Shown: in pieces, positions 22,355 to 34,440 of the stretch | Position numbering within the stretch: the first letter of the stretch is position 1 | How the letters are laid out: each line of letters starts with the position of its first letter | Notes under the pieces: generated by a model | What the model saw: only the letters and a program-made list of their open reading frames with translations | What the model was told of the DNA's origin: nothing | Database searches by the model: none | NCBI GenBank assembly: GCA_030549335.1 | Contig: CM060198.1 | Coordinates: 47,953,353 to 48,017,352 of the forward strand | Direction: 5' to 3' | DNA: 64,000 bases | Origin: Pontederia crassipes | Taxonomy: Eukaryota; Streptophyta; Magnoliopsida; Commelinales; Pontederiaceae | Translations under genes and position numbers: made by a program

Positions 22355-22359
<5 letters not shown>

Positions 22360-22389
<30 letters not shown>
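22360..22389. repeat. (GA)n repeat in the probable 5' UTR of the PPR gene
   Basis: Fifteen AG/GA units end about 75 bases before the ATG at 22464. GA/CT repeats are common in plant core promoters and 5' leaders, so it may sit in or near the transcription start region. Confidence 0.85.
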
Positions 22390-22391
<2 letters not shown>

Positions 22392-22463
22392 TGGAAGGTC
22401 TATCACTCGAATACTTCCCTCCATCTTTAACGTTCGGCGCCCAAGTGACCAAATCGCAAACGA

Positions 22464-25400
22464 ATGGCGGACGTCTCCTTCCTCATCGCTTCCTCTCCTT
22501 CTCCCCCTCTCCGCCGGCGACTCCATCATCGCTCGCCCCCGCCGCCGCCTGCTCCTCCTCCCAAACCCTTCCTCTCTGACGTCCGCCGAGACCTCTCCTC
22601 CGCCACCACTTCCACGTCCTCTTCCGTCGCTACTACCTCCTCCGCTCGCAACCTTCTCAAGTACTACGCCCGCCTCGCCTCCAAGCTCGCGCGGGACGGC
22701 AAGTTCCGCGACTTTCTCATGATCGCCGAGAGCGTCCTCACCTCCGACGCCGTAGCCGCCGACGCTCCCCAGTTCGTCGCGCGCGTCGATCCCCGGATGG
22801 TCTCCCGGGGTCTGTTCTCGCTCCTTCAGGCCGGGGACCTCGACGGCGTTCTCGCATTCGTTCGCGAGTCGGAGAGACTCGGCTTCTGCCCCGCTTCGCT
22901 TTTCGACGAGGCTGCTCTCGAGGCACTTGGGGCCGAGTGTCGCCGCCAGCTCCTGGACGCCGGAAGATTGGAGAACTTCGTCGCATTGATGGAAAACCTC
23001 GCTGGTAAGAATCGAAATAAAGACTAGAGACCGAGATAAGTGGTAATTATTCCGCTAATTTTTCCAACATGTTTGATGTTTGCCGTTTTGATATGATTAC
23101 TTTCTTGGATGTTTGGTGGTAGGCTACCGATTTGTAATTAAAGACATTGTGGATCCAGCGGATGTGTTGAGCAAGATTGTGGATAAGCGAAATCCGGAGT
23201 TAGCCATAAGGTGGAGAACTCACCCTTCTTGTGCGTTTGTGATGTATTTTGAGTTCTATTGACTTGCTTATATCTTTATGTCTTCATACTTTGAAGTGAC
23301 CATGCAATGCAATTTGTTGTTTCATTGTCTATACTTTGGTCTTTCCTCAAAAAAAAAAAAAAACTTTGGTCTGATGTCATAGACTGAAAGTACTCAACTT
23401 TATGCACATAAAGGTTTTCATGCATATATGTATCTAATAGGAAAAGTTCCAAGCATGATACTCATCGGAATACTGATTGAACTGCAGGTACGCAAGTGTA
23501 TTTCCACATTCCCAGCTCCTGTTCTGTTCTATCATGGAGGAATTTGGGAAGAAGCGTGATCTTACATCAGCAATAAAAAGTTTTGAAGCTTTCAAACAAA
23601 GGTCAGGTGGTATCAACATGTTTGCCTGCAGAGCGATAATTGATGTATGTGGTTCTTGCGGAGATTACCTAAAATCTAGAATCATATTTGAGGTAATATT
23701 TCATGTTCTTGTTTGCCACATTTTCTGGTATTTAAATTCATTGGATACAAGTACATTTTAGATAGTTTCAGAGCCATCAAATATGACATGCAAAATTCTT
23801 TCATAAATTTGGGTTAATTATAAATATCTACTGGTCCATGTTTGGTATGTCGAACAAGTTAGCTCCCGTGTTGGCAGTATCTTCTTCTTGTATTGCATGA
23901 GATCATGATGTGTGCCTTTTTTTGTGGGAAATGAATTACATTTACTAGTTTAAAATATGGTGTTACTAATTACTAACTTACATGTTTTATACTGATTCAG
24001 GACTTGCTGGCAGAGAAGATTTCTCTAAATATATATGTTATCAACAGCCTCATGAATGTGAATGCTCACGACTTGAGTTACAACTTGGGGGTTTTCAGTC
24101 ATATGCAAGTAATGCTATCTCAAACCTTTATGTTGCTATTAGGTAGGTTGTATTATTCAGTTCATCTGTGATGTACAATTAGTGATATAGAAATGTTCGA
24201 AGTTTTCTTCTGTTTTTTTGTCTTGGTATTTTCAACTTGTGGCAATGAACAAAATTGTCTCCTTTGTTCAATTACATGGCATTTATTGTGTTTAATTATT
24301 AAGTATCCCATGAAATGTAATTTTTCGCATCATATTGTTTTCTTCCTTTATCCTGTTTTTCACAAGGTTTTCTCATATTTTCTATGTTGAATTTAAAGTT
24401 TTTTTTTGTTTATGAGAGGTGGTGTTTTTAAATATGTAATGGATCGGATATAACGAATAATGTTGGTGATGATCATAGTAATGCTAGTCAAATCATAGTA
24501 TTCTGCAATAATCAGATATGTATATACACATTTCACTTTTATTGTTTTTCTCATATGCTCTCAATTCTATCCAGAATTTGGGAATCACAGCAGATTTGAC
24601 TTCTTATAACATATTGTTAAAGTCATGTTGTCATGCCAAACACGTTGATATGGCCCAAGAGATTTTTGAAAAGATGAAGTACATGGCATCCAAAGGAAAA
24701 CTTAAGTTGGATGTCTTTACATACAGTACTATGATAAAGGTTAGTATGAGAGATAAAATGTTGAGTTGGATTCAGGAAGATGTGTGCATTGTTTTTCTCT
24801 CATTTCATTATTTTCATTGCCCTCAATTTATTCATTCTTTCTTTTCAAGGTATTTGCAGATGCAAAAATGTGGCAGATGGCTTTGAGCATAAAAGAAGAA
24901 ATGCTTTCCGCTAATGTTAGTCCGAACATTGTTACTTGGTCAGCATTGATCAGTGCTTTTGCTAATGCTGGTCTTGTTGACAATGCAATCCGTATGTTTG
25001 AGGAAATGCTTATGAATTCTTGTGAACCTAATGCTCAGTGTTGTAACATTATTCTGGATGCTTGTGTTGAATCATGTCAATATGACAGAGCTTTTCGGTT
25101 ATTCTGTCTGTGGAAAGAGAGTGGATTCAAGATGTCTTCTACCACATGCAGAAGGCGTGATCAGAAAGGTGTTACATCAGAAAAAGAGTCTCCCCCACCC
25201 ATGGTTAAGGTGATTCCATTCAAACCAACGATCTCCACATTTAATATCTTGATGAAAGCATGTGGTACTGATTTTCATCGCGCAAAAGCACTGATGAATG
25301 AAATGAAAACATTGGGATTTGTTCCTAATCGTATAAGCTGGTCTGTTCTCATTGATGTTTATGGAGCCGCTCAAAACGTGAAGGGTGTTATGCAGGTAAG

Positions 25401-28400
25401 CCTTACCTAGCCTAGCATGTCTTATTGTACCTATCATCCTTTTATTTACTATTTTCTGGAGATGAATTTTTTAAGTCCTTTGGGTTACATAAGATCCCTT
25501 TCTCTTTGGATTCTTGTGTTATAAACTCTGAATCCTCTTCTTGTTAGTCTTAGTTGTAAGCACTTTCAAGGTTCCACTTCTCAAGTCCCAAGCTTCGGCA
25601 GGGAGAAGTGAGTTGAAAGTCTTCGTCAGAATTTCTTCACAAAAAGGCTTCCATTAGCATGCAACTTTAACATCATACAAACCTGGGTTGGCCCTTGGTC
25701 TGGCGCAAAGTGCCTAGCCCAAAATATATAGAACTGACCCCACCTATAAATAAAATACATTCTCCCAGTGTAAAATCTGATGTAGAAAGAGTCGATCTTA
25801 TTAACTACAACCCTGTTCCACCTCCCTTTCATTCAATCAAGTGCTTGTTATTCAATTGTTAACTTCAGATTTTCAAGATTGGCAACAATACGAGAATTAA
25901 CTTTAGATCTTCTAGCATCGAAACAGACCTAACTTGCCCTGGCATCTAATTTACCTTAATGCACTCTTTTTTTTTCAAACGAAAATGTTTACGTTATATA
26001 TGTCATTTGAACTATGTTAATTACTTATCCTGGGAGTTCCAATGTATTGTTTGTGTTTGTTTTTCATTGTTCCCCAGTTTCCATGTGGTATATCTTTGTT
26101 CTTCTTTATACACTGTTTTTCTGAATGCCAACATTTCTGCTTATTTTCCTTTATCTAGCGTCTGAAATTGTTAATTAAATAACCAACCTGGATTATTATT
26201 GTCCATTGGATGAATGATTGAGTTCTAACTCCACTTCATCATACTCTGAAGATGTATAGTCACTGATTGAGCTTACCAAGTATTTGGTTTGTGGTTTTGT
26301 TTCCTTTGGTGACAGGCTCTCAGATCTATGCGGGATACTGGTGTGAAACTTGATGTTATTGCATATACGACTGCCATAAAGGTTGGTCATTTATCTTATT
26401 GAATCTGAATTAACCACACCAACTCAGTCTCAGCTCTTCTACCTTTTAGCTTTCAAAAATGAAAAAGAAACTTCCAATGTTACTCCTTTTTCATTTCCAT
26501 GACGATAAAATCTAAGTTATGACTGCAATCATTTTGCACATTTGTTTGTTTACAAAGCTTACTCATATTTGCATTTTGGTCAAAGATAAGCATGTATATG
26601 ATGTCATGTTGAAGATGCATGCCCCGAAGAAGAAAACATGATACATTATGAGAGATGTATTATTTTTCTCTTTCCAGTGTTTTGCTTATCATGTCATGGT
26701 TAACCATTGTGCCTTTCACCTTCTCGCTCAACAAAAAAAAAAAAAGAAAACAGGAAAAAATTGTGCCCTTCAAATATCAAACTGTATCTAATAAAGCAGG
26801 GCCTCAGCCTTCTATTCAGCCCCAAAGGATATCAAATGGTATCTCTGCGCAACTGGAAAACCATGTCCTTAAATGCTTGTCTAGCATCTTGGGACGAAAC
26901 CTATTGCTATAAAATGGATTAGATTCATAGCTATTGTTCTGTATTTCCACCATATTGATTATCTCTTTTTTCCTCCTGCCAGAAATAATTGGATATGTTC
27001 CTTTGAAGATAATTAACTAGCAGCACCATCATTTTTTTTTGTTAAGAGAAATTTATATCTAGTGTCCATTAATTTCAAAAATTCTGCTTAAAAAATGCTT
27101 TTAAGTTCGTTCAAAGTTAAAGAAAGATCTCAGAGTTTCTGACCAAACATATTTCAGGCATCAGGGTGGTCTTAAATAGTGTTTCATTGACTTGGTGTTT
27201 AAGACAGTCCTGGAAGATTGAGACCTTAATAAATGCAAAGCAAATATGATATATTATGCTGATTGGTCCTTTAATTTCTTTTTGTATGTTATGCTACTAC
27301 CAAAAGATAATTAGAGATTCATGATGCAGGCATGTGTCGAAAACAATAACTTCAAGATAGCTTTCTCTTTATTTGAGGAGATGAAGAGATTTCAAATACA
27401 ACCTAATTTGGTAAGCCTTATAGCCTTTGCACTACACTCTCTATGCAATTTTATAATACATACAGAACAAGAGTGAAAAACCACCTTCAAAGCAGGATCT
27501 GGAATTAGTAACATTCTATGTATCAAGCAATCAAATGGGAGTCTGTGACCAATTTATTTAACTTATACTCAAGTGTTAGTGTAAGTTCAATATAACAAAG
27601 CCTTTTAAAAAAGAAAAGGTTCTATATTGCAATAACTACTCAGGTCCATTAGGGACTAGAAATTGACAGATAGCCATGTCGTAATTGTGTTAATTAATAT
27701 GACAATATATCCAAGCTTCATTTAAGATTATAGTTTTTTCCTGGTTTCAGGAAGAAAATGTTTGACATTTTTTGTTGTTAGCAACTCTATGCTCCCACAA
27801 CTGACCCACCATAGAATAAGCCTACTATGTCTTGTTTACAATCACTAATTTTGTTTATGTGGATTTCTCCCAGCTTTTTCATTTGCTTGACAACTTTGTT
27901 ATTTATCCATTCACAATCAATAACGTAAGACCTGGTGGCTCAGTTAAATGATGCCTTGCAAATTCCATCATCATATGTGGTGCCTTGGATGGCCAATTTA
28001 TGGAAGATACACTAGTATAAACGATAATCAGTGCGGTCAGGATGCAAATTTATCCTTTTTATGATGTAGGTTTGCTTAATGAGATGATTTTCATTCTCAA
28101 CCTGTGATTATCACAGGAACCCTGAACTTTAATCTTCTTCTCAGTTGAAAGTTTAAAGAAGCAAAATTAAACTTATCAGACTTCCACTCATCTGCAACTG
28201 AAAGGTCATTCAATAGTGCATATGGCAAGAAGATAATATATCCCCATAATGTTTCATTCCAGGTGACCTATAATACTCTTCTAAAAGCTCGGAGCAAATA
28301 TGGATCCTTACAAGAGGTCCAACAATGTCTCATTATATATCAGGATATGCGAAAAGCAGGGTAAGTACTGAGCTAGTGGTACAACCTTTTGAGTAAACTT

Positions 28401-29915
28401 GAAGGATCTTTTCTAATTTTGTTGCCATATATTGACTGTTTTGCGTTAGCTTTTTTTTTCAAAATTCTTAACTCAGCTTTTGCTGACATAAGCTTATCAC
28501 ATAAAAATTCACTTTTGGGCTGTATCATCATTGATATGGATGTCACTGCATACTTAATGCCATGTCCCTAGTAGTATAATGTATCTAATAAATACAAGTT
28601 CATTGTCCCTTAAAGCCCTCCAACATGGTCTGTTGTGACCTTGATATAGTTCTCTCTTCCCGTTCATATATTCGTAACACCCTAATGACATAATTCATCA
28701 AATTTTACAGGTACAGTCCAAATGACTATTATCTCAAGCAATTAATTGAGGAGTGGTGTGAAGGTATATTATGTAGTAGAAACAATGAACAAGGACAAAT
28801 TGAATTCGACAACTATACTAAGAAGGAACAAAGAAAACCCTGCAATCTACTCCTTGAGAAAGTGGCTATACACTTGCAAAAAGATATTGGTGATAGCCAG
28901 GCAATTGACATTCGAGGATTAACAAAGGTACTTTACATGTATATGGTGATATTAGTTTATACAGCTCTTTTATGGCTCCTATGAATGTAAGTGATAAAAT
29001 CACTAATGAGTTTAGGGTATAGTGCATCATATTTTGGTTGGTTGCTTAATGTAGCTCAGTTTCTTTATGTGGAAGAAAAATGATCACTTTGAGTCAATGT
29101 GTTAGTCATCTTATTTAGAAACTTAAGAGTGAACTCAGTGTTTGTACTACTAACAAAAAAACATCATATTGGGTTGCAAACAATGGAGAACTCAACTTTC
29201 ATAGAATATGAATTTCATGCTTGTCTATCTTAATGTTTCTTAATGTTTTAATCCCTAATCTAACTTATGTTGTTCATCCCTACAAGAACCTAGGCATTAG
29301 GTTTTAACTTGACCTTTCAATCAACAAACTCAAGTATATGTTTTTATTTACTGTGTTTACTTGAATTCATTGGTTCCCTCCATCGGTTACAGTGATCAGC
29401 ATTTACTATCAAATTGTGGTTCCTCTCTGATATCCTTCATTGACGTATAACAGGTTGAAGCACGGATTGTTGTTCTTTCTGTTCTGCGGATGATCAAGGA
29501 GAGTTGTACATTAGGTACACAAAATGTACCAAATGTTCATAGTAATACAACTATTTCTCAATGCGTTCATGGCGCATTTTTATCTGTTTACCTCATTCGC
29601 ATAAAGCACACTTTCTCCACAGGCAAATCGATAGAAGACGATGTGATCATCATGACGGAAGTCGATAGAGTGGCGAGTCCTGCCAGCCGTGAGCTTGACG
29701 TGCAATATGCCATAAGCAAATTGTTGCAGGATGAACTGGGGCTTGATGTCAGAAGCGGACATGGCTCACGAGATGAATCCGTGAACAGCGCCACCACTCT
29801 CCAAACATCTCAAGTGCAGCCCCGGAGACCGCAGGATTTAGGTGTTCTAAAAGTTACCAAGGAATCGCTCCTTGGTTGGCTACAGAAAAAGTGTGGTCAG
29901 ACTCAGCCAGCTTAG
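22464..29915 (+). CDS. Pentatricopeptide repeat protein, At5g02830-like, 12 exons
   Basis: My spliced model joins 22464-23004, 23123-23210, 23488-23692, 24001-24108, 24575-24739, 24850-25395, 26316-26381, 27330-27410, 28263-28360, 28711-28927, 29454-29514 and 29623-29915. All introns are GT-AG and the frame is continuous, giving 822 residues. The Arabidopsis protein is about 850 (from memory). The N-terminus is rich in Ser, Pro and Arg, as in a chloroplast transit peptide. P-type PPR motifs run from about residue 270 to 640, for example DLTSYNILLKSCCHAKHVDM, NIVTWSALISAFANAGLVDN and QPNLVTYNTLLKARSKYG (across an intron). There is no E or DYW domain. PPR proteins bind organellar RNA one base per repeat and act in processing or stability. 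The last exon begins GKSIEDDV after a 108-base intron; reading through it adds an unrelated stretch. Exon 1 is very GC-rich, later exons are not. A (GA)n tract precedes the ATG. Confidence 0.9.
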
Positions 29916-30161
29916 TAGCTGCGCTGCACATCTGACGATCACTTTCCCCTCCACTTAATGAACAGTAAATAGTTTACGAGTTGAGGTATAATTATTTTTA
30001 TCGAGAATCAAAAGGCTTAAATTTTACAAAGTCGTGAAGTAAAAAGAGTGCTACTCAAATTAGGAGGTAAATACTTAATTCTAATTAAGAAAATAAATTA
30101 ATTCTACTATTACTAGGTATAGGATCCTATCATTTCCGCCTCCTTTAAATTAGCTTTGTCC

Positions 30162-31112
30162 TCAAGACTGAGCAGCAACAAATTCAGGAAACTTTCTTTG
30201 CAGAGATTGATAACGTTCCCAAGTAGCATCTTCAACTGACGAATTCTCCCATTTAATCAACCACTCAGTAACTGCATGATTCTTTTGTTGAATAAAACGA
30301 CGGTTCAAAACCATTTCAGGTATTGCACGAACATTGCCTTCCAAATCCAATTCAGGAAGATGATGTAGCGCAGAAATATTATTCTCAAGCTTCTTCTTAG
30401 GACAAGAAACATGGAACACTGGATGAATACGAGATGTTGAAGGTAGATCAAGACGATAAGTTATTGACCCAATTCGCTCCAAAATTTTATAAGGCCCATA
30501 AAATCGAGGTGCTAATTTCATTGAACTCTGAACAGTAACAGAAAGTTGTTTATATGGCTGCAGACGTAAATAAACTAAGTCTCCAATTTTAAATTTCCTC
30601 TTAGTTCGCTTTTTGTCAACTTGTTATTTCATTCGAGATTGAGCACTAGTAAGATTATCCTTTAATAGCCTTAGTACTTGGTCTCGATCACGTAATTCAA
30701 TATCCACAGCATTAACAGTAGTAGCGCCTGTTGAATATTGGGCAATAGCATGAGGAGGATATCCATACATATCTTCAAAAGGAGTAAGTTTTGTTGAAGA
30801 GTGAAAAGTTGTGTTGTACCACCACTCTGCCCAAGGAAGTCACTTCACCCAATTTTTAGGCTTATCACTTGAGAAACAACGAAGATAAGATTCCAAACAT
30901 CTATTGACAATTTCAGTTTGTCTGTCCGTTTGAGGATGATAAGCGGTGTTCATTGTCAATTGGGTTTGTTGTAAACGACAAAGTTCTTTCCAAAATTGGC
31001 TAGTGAAGGCTTTGTCTCTATCACTTACGATTGATCGTGGCACCCCATGCAACTTGACAACATTTTTAACAAAAATATTAGCAACAGTAACTGTCGTATA
31101 TGGATGAGACAT
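30162..31112 (-). pseudogene. Integrase C-terminus and chromodomain of the reverse chromovirus
   Basis: The integrase part at 30840-31112 contains [20 protein letters not shown] and [20 protein letters not shown], the D and E catalytic segments. It is in a different frame from the long RT ORF and ends in a stop. A further in-frame stop interrupts the link region near 30626. The tail at 30162-30521 has FYGPYKILERIGSITYRLDL followed by a chromodomain (WLIKWENSSVEDATWE). Confidence 0.88.
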
Positions 31113-33181
31113 GACACAAAAGTGGACAACTTAGTAAGGCGATCCACTACCACAAATATTGTAGTTTTTCCATGCGAAGAGGGTAAACCCTCAATGAAAT
31201 TCATAGATATATCTACCCATGCTTTAATAGGAATTGGAAGTGGCTGCAATAAACCTGGACTTGCAATTGTTTCCCCTTTATGACGCTGGCAAACATCACA
31301 TTCAGAAACAAATTTCTTGACGTCATTTTTCATGCATGTCCAATAGAATTCTCGAGAAATACGCTTATATGTGCGAAGTACACCAGAATGCCCAACCATT
31401 GGGGAACCATGAAATTCCTTTAGTAATGTTAACTTATGAGTTGAGTTTGACACTAAAACCATTCTACCTTTATATAGAAGATTTCTAAAGTGCCAAGAAT
31501 ACGGTGAAACTGAAAGAGGTTCATCTTGTAACCTTTGAATTAAGGTCTTGATAGCAGCATCCTCTTGCCATTCTTGACAAATAAAATCTAAAAGGGCAGT
31601 GGACAAAATAGATACAACAGATAAGGTTTCATGCTCAGAAAGACGAGAGAGAGCATCAGCCACAAGATTTTCAGTTCCTCTTTTATAAGTAATCTCATAA
31701 TCATATCCCAATAATTTAGAGACCCACTTTTGTTGTAGCATAAAAGTGATTCTTTGCTCTAATATATGTTTTAAACTATTATGATCTGTACGAATATGAA
31801 ATCGATGACCAATTAAGTAAGGTCTCCATTTAGTGAGAGCATGAATAATGGCAAGCATCTCTTTATCATACATAGACCAACTGAGATGTGTTTTTGTCAG
31901 AGCCTTGCTAGTATATGCAATTGGTCGTTCTTCTTGCATCAACACAGCACCAATCCCGACTCCATAATCCTTCACAAACTTGCGATAGTATCCTGTTAAG
32001 TCCAAAAACCCTCTAAGTGCTTTAACTGTATGAGGAACGGGCCACTCAAGCATTACTTGAATTTTAAATTGATCCACTGAAACACCCTCATAAGAGATAA
32101 TATGGCCAAGATACTCTACTTGTGGTTGACCAAAACTGCATTTAGATTTCTTAACAAATAGTTTATGCTCCCGAAGTATAGTAAAAATTATCTTCAAATG
32201 AGATAGGTGCTCCTGCAAGGATGAACTGTAAATGAGGATATCATCAAAGAATATTAGTACAATTTTTCGTAAGTATGGTCGAAAGATGTCGTTCATCAAG
32301 CTCTGAAAAGTGGATGGAGCATTAGTTAATCCGAAGAGCATGACCAAAAACTTATAATGTCCATCGTGAGTTCGAAAAGCAGTCTTTTGCACATCGGCTT
32401 CATGTACCCGAATTTGATGATACCCAGAACGCAGGTCGAGCTTAGTGTATAACTTTGCACCTCTAAGTTCATCAAGCAACTCATCGACCACTGAAATAGG
32501 GTATTTGTCCTTGATAATGACTCTATTGAGAGCTCTATAATCCACACACATACGCCATGAACCATCTTTCTTTTTTACCAATAACACCGGAGAAGAATAA
32601 GGACTAACACTAGGATGAATTATTCCTGCTTCAAGCATTTCTTGAACTATTTTTTCAATTTCAGCCTTTTGAAAATGAGGATAATGATATGGCCGAACAT
32701 TAGTCGGAGAAGAGCCTGATAAGAGGGGTATTCGATGATCATGTGATCGTTGAGGTGGCAGTCCTTCTGGTTCTGCAAATATATCTAAAAATTCTGAAAG
32801 CGAGGGCTTAAGTCCATTATCAACAATTGACGGTAAATGTGTTACTCCCATAAGTTGGAGTTGAACAATATAACCCCTTTTTTCCTTCCGAAGTATTTTT
32901 TCCATGCGATGATTTGATATAGAATTGATCTTGCAATGTTTTCCTTTTAATATCACATTTTGGCCTTCCAATTCAAATTTCATTATTAATTTTGAGAAGT
33001 CCCAAGTGATTTCTCTCAATGTACGTAACCACTTAATACCGAGCACAACTTCCTCAAGGCTATACAAAAACATGTGAGAGAACTTTTCTTTTCGATGCTT
33101 GATCAGACGAAGTCTCTTGATAATTTGAATAAAATAGAGATCCTTCTTGAGAGCGTAGCTTTGGCTATGCATTGATAGCAT
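31025..33181 (-). pseudogene. Protease-RT-RNase H-integrase fragment, 718-codon open frame
   Basis: This is the longest open frame among the elements here. From its start: protease tail ([20 protein letters not shown]), RT ([20 protein letters not shown]; catalytic box [12 protein letters not shown]), RNase H ([33 protein letters not shown]), then the integrase zinc-binding part (H and C positions ending in CDVCQRHKG) and the first catalytic Asp region ([11 protein letters not shown], where the expected Asp is Asn). A frameshift near 31030-31110 cuts off the rest of integrase. It is inactive as an autonomous polyprotein. Confidence 0.9.
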
Positions 33182-33214
33182 TGGAACAAGCTTGCATCTT
33201 CTACCGAAAGAAAA

Positions 33215-33997
33215 TTAGAAGTTGGCAAAATTCTTTTTGCATGAATAAATTTGTCTTTGGACATTGAAGCCTTCGACATTCTTTGATGTTGAGTCAACTA
33301 TTATAAGTGTGAACGAGTCCTTATGAGTATCTTCAGACATTAATGATTTTCCAATAATGATGCCTTCTACGGTAGATTTTGCAAGAGTTGATTGCTCGTT
33401 TGATAATTGAATTGTAGATATTTCATCTTTAAAAGATTTCTCAGCAGATGACTTTGAAGATTGAACTTCAAATGAATTGTCTTCAGTATCTTTCACTTCT
33501 TATTGAGGTAAACCTTTGGTGAAAATTTCAAAAGATAATGGTATATTAGACTCTTCTACTTTTGATGAAGATATTGTTGTACTTGTGCTTCTGAATGATT
33601 TCAAGTGTAATCTCTCTTCATGTAAACATTCCTCTTCCCGTCGAGCAAAAGAAATAGCAGCAACTATAGTAATGGGTCGTCGAGCTTTCACTTCTCGTCA
33701 AAGATCGGGGAGAAGTCCTTCAACAAAAGTTTCTACCAATCGATGTTCGCTCCAATTTTTAATTTGACTTAATAATAATTCGAAACGAGTCAAATACTCC
33801 TCGACCGTACTTAATTGTTGAATATTTGCAAGCTCATCTTCTACGTAATTTCCCTTGTTTACATGTTGATATTTGTTTTCGTCGTTAAATACTTGTAAAA
33901 TTCGTTGAAATCGTTCTTCGATTCGAGTAAGACGATCGGCTAGTGTTAAAATTTCTGAAGTCGATAAATCCTGTGAAGCCATAAATTTTTCCTGCAC
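33215..33997 (-). pseudogene. Shortened gag of the reverse chromovirus
   Basis: The first Met in a coding-like frame gives MASQDLSTSEILTLADRL (from 33982). A capsid-like portion follows (STVEEYLTRFELLLSQIKNW, ETFVEGLLPDL), continuing in another frame at 33691 (ITIVAAISFARREEE). Between the N-terminal helix and the capsid segment the usual ~100 residues are missing, and no zinc knuckle was seen. The frame is broken near 33500 and 33695. Confidence 0.7.
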
Positions 33998-34440
33998 ATT
34001 TGAAATATTAGATTATGAATATTAGTAAGCGACGGTGATGGCGATATAGTGACAGCAACGGATGCGATAGATGACAGCGGAAGATGGAGATAACTAGGTT
34101 ATTGGTCCAATCAAAAATTCGAGATATCACAATTGTCCGAAAAAGATCGAACAGCTCTGATACCGTTAGGATCCTAGTTGGACTAGGAACCTAACATACT
34201 TTTACTTGTAATCCATTGGAGAAATCGTCTGTACAGAACGGAAGTACATGTAATTGATTTAAGAAATTAGTTAAACAAAATTGAAGAAACCGTTAGATTG
34301 TTCGTGTCGTCTCCTTATTTAGTTTATGCTATTTTTTAAGGTATTGAATGGAGTATCTTATTGTGTCGTACTTCTTTCGTTTATCCTTTTTTTTTTCAAA
34401 TTCTCATCTTTTTTAATTATTTTATAGCTAGTTATTCCAT

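Larger units (their letters stand above)
29990..34440 (-). mobile_element. Decayed Ty3/gypsy chromovirus (possibly Reina), reverse strand
   Basis: On the reverse strand the order is LTR-like sequence (about 34440 to 34167), primer site CGGTATCAGAGC (34154-34165), gag start at 33982, protease, RT, RNase H, integrase, chromodomain, polypurine tract AAAGGAGGCGGAAA (about 30148 to 30135), then LTR-like sequence from about 30131. Its start (TGATAGGATCC) and the 5' LTR's end (AGGATCCTAA) suggest LTR termini. I could not align two full LTRs, so at least one is truncated, and no target duplication was found. The left end lies within about 210 bases of the PPR stop codon, so the element probably sits in that gene's 3' flank or UTR. 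Confidence 0.8.

Noticed and set aside
29490..29622. Open read-through of the last PPR intron as coding sequence
   Set aside because: The extra stretch has no family resemblance, and removing a GT-AG intron (29515-29622) restores the conserved junction before KSIEDDV.
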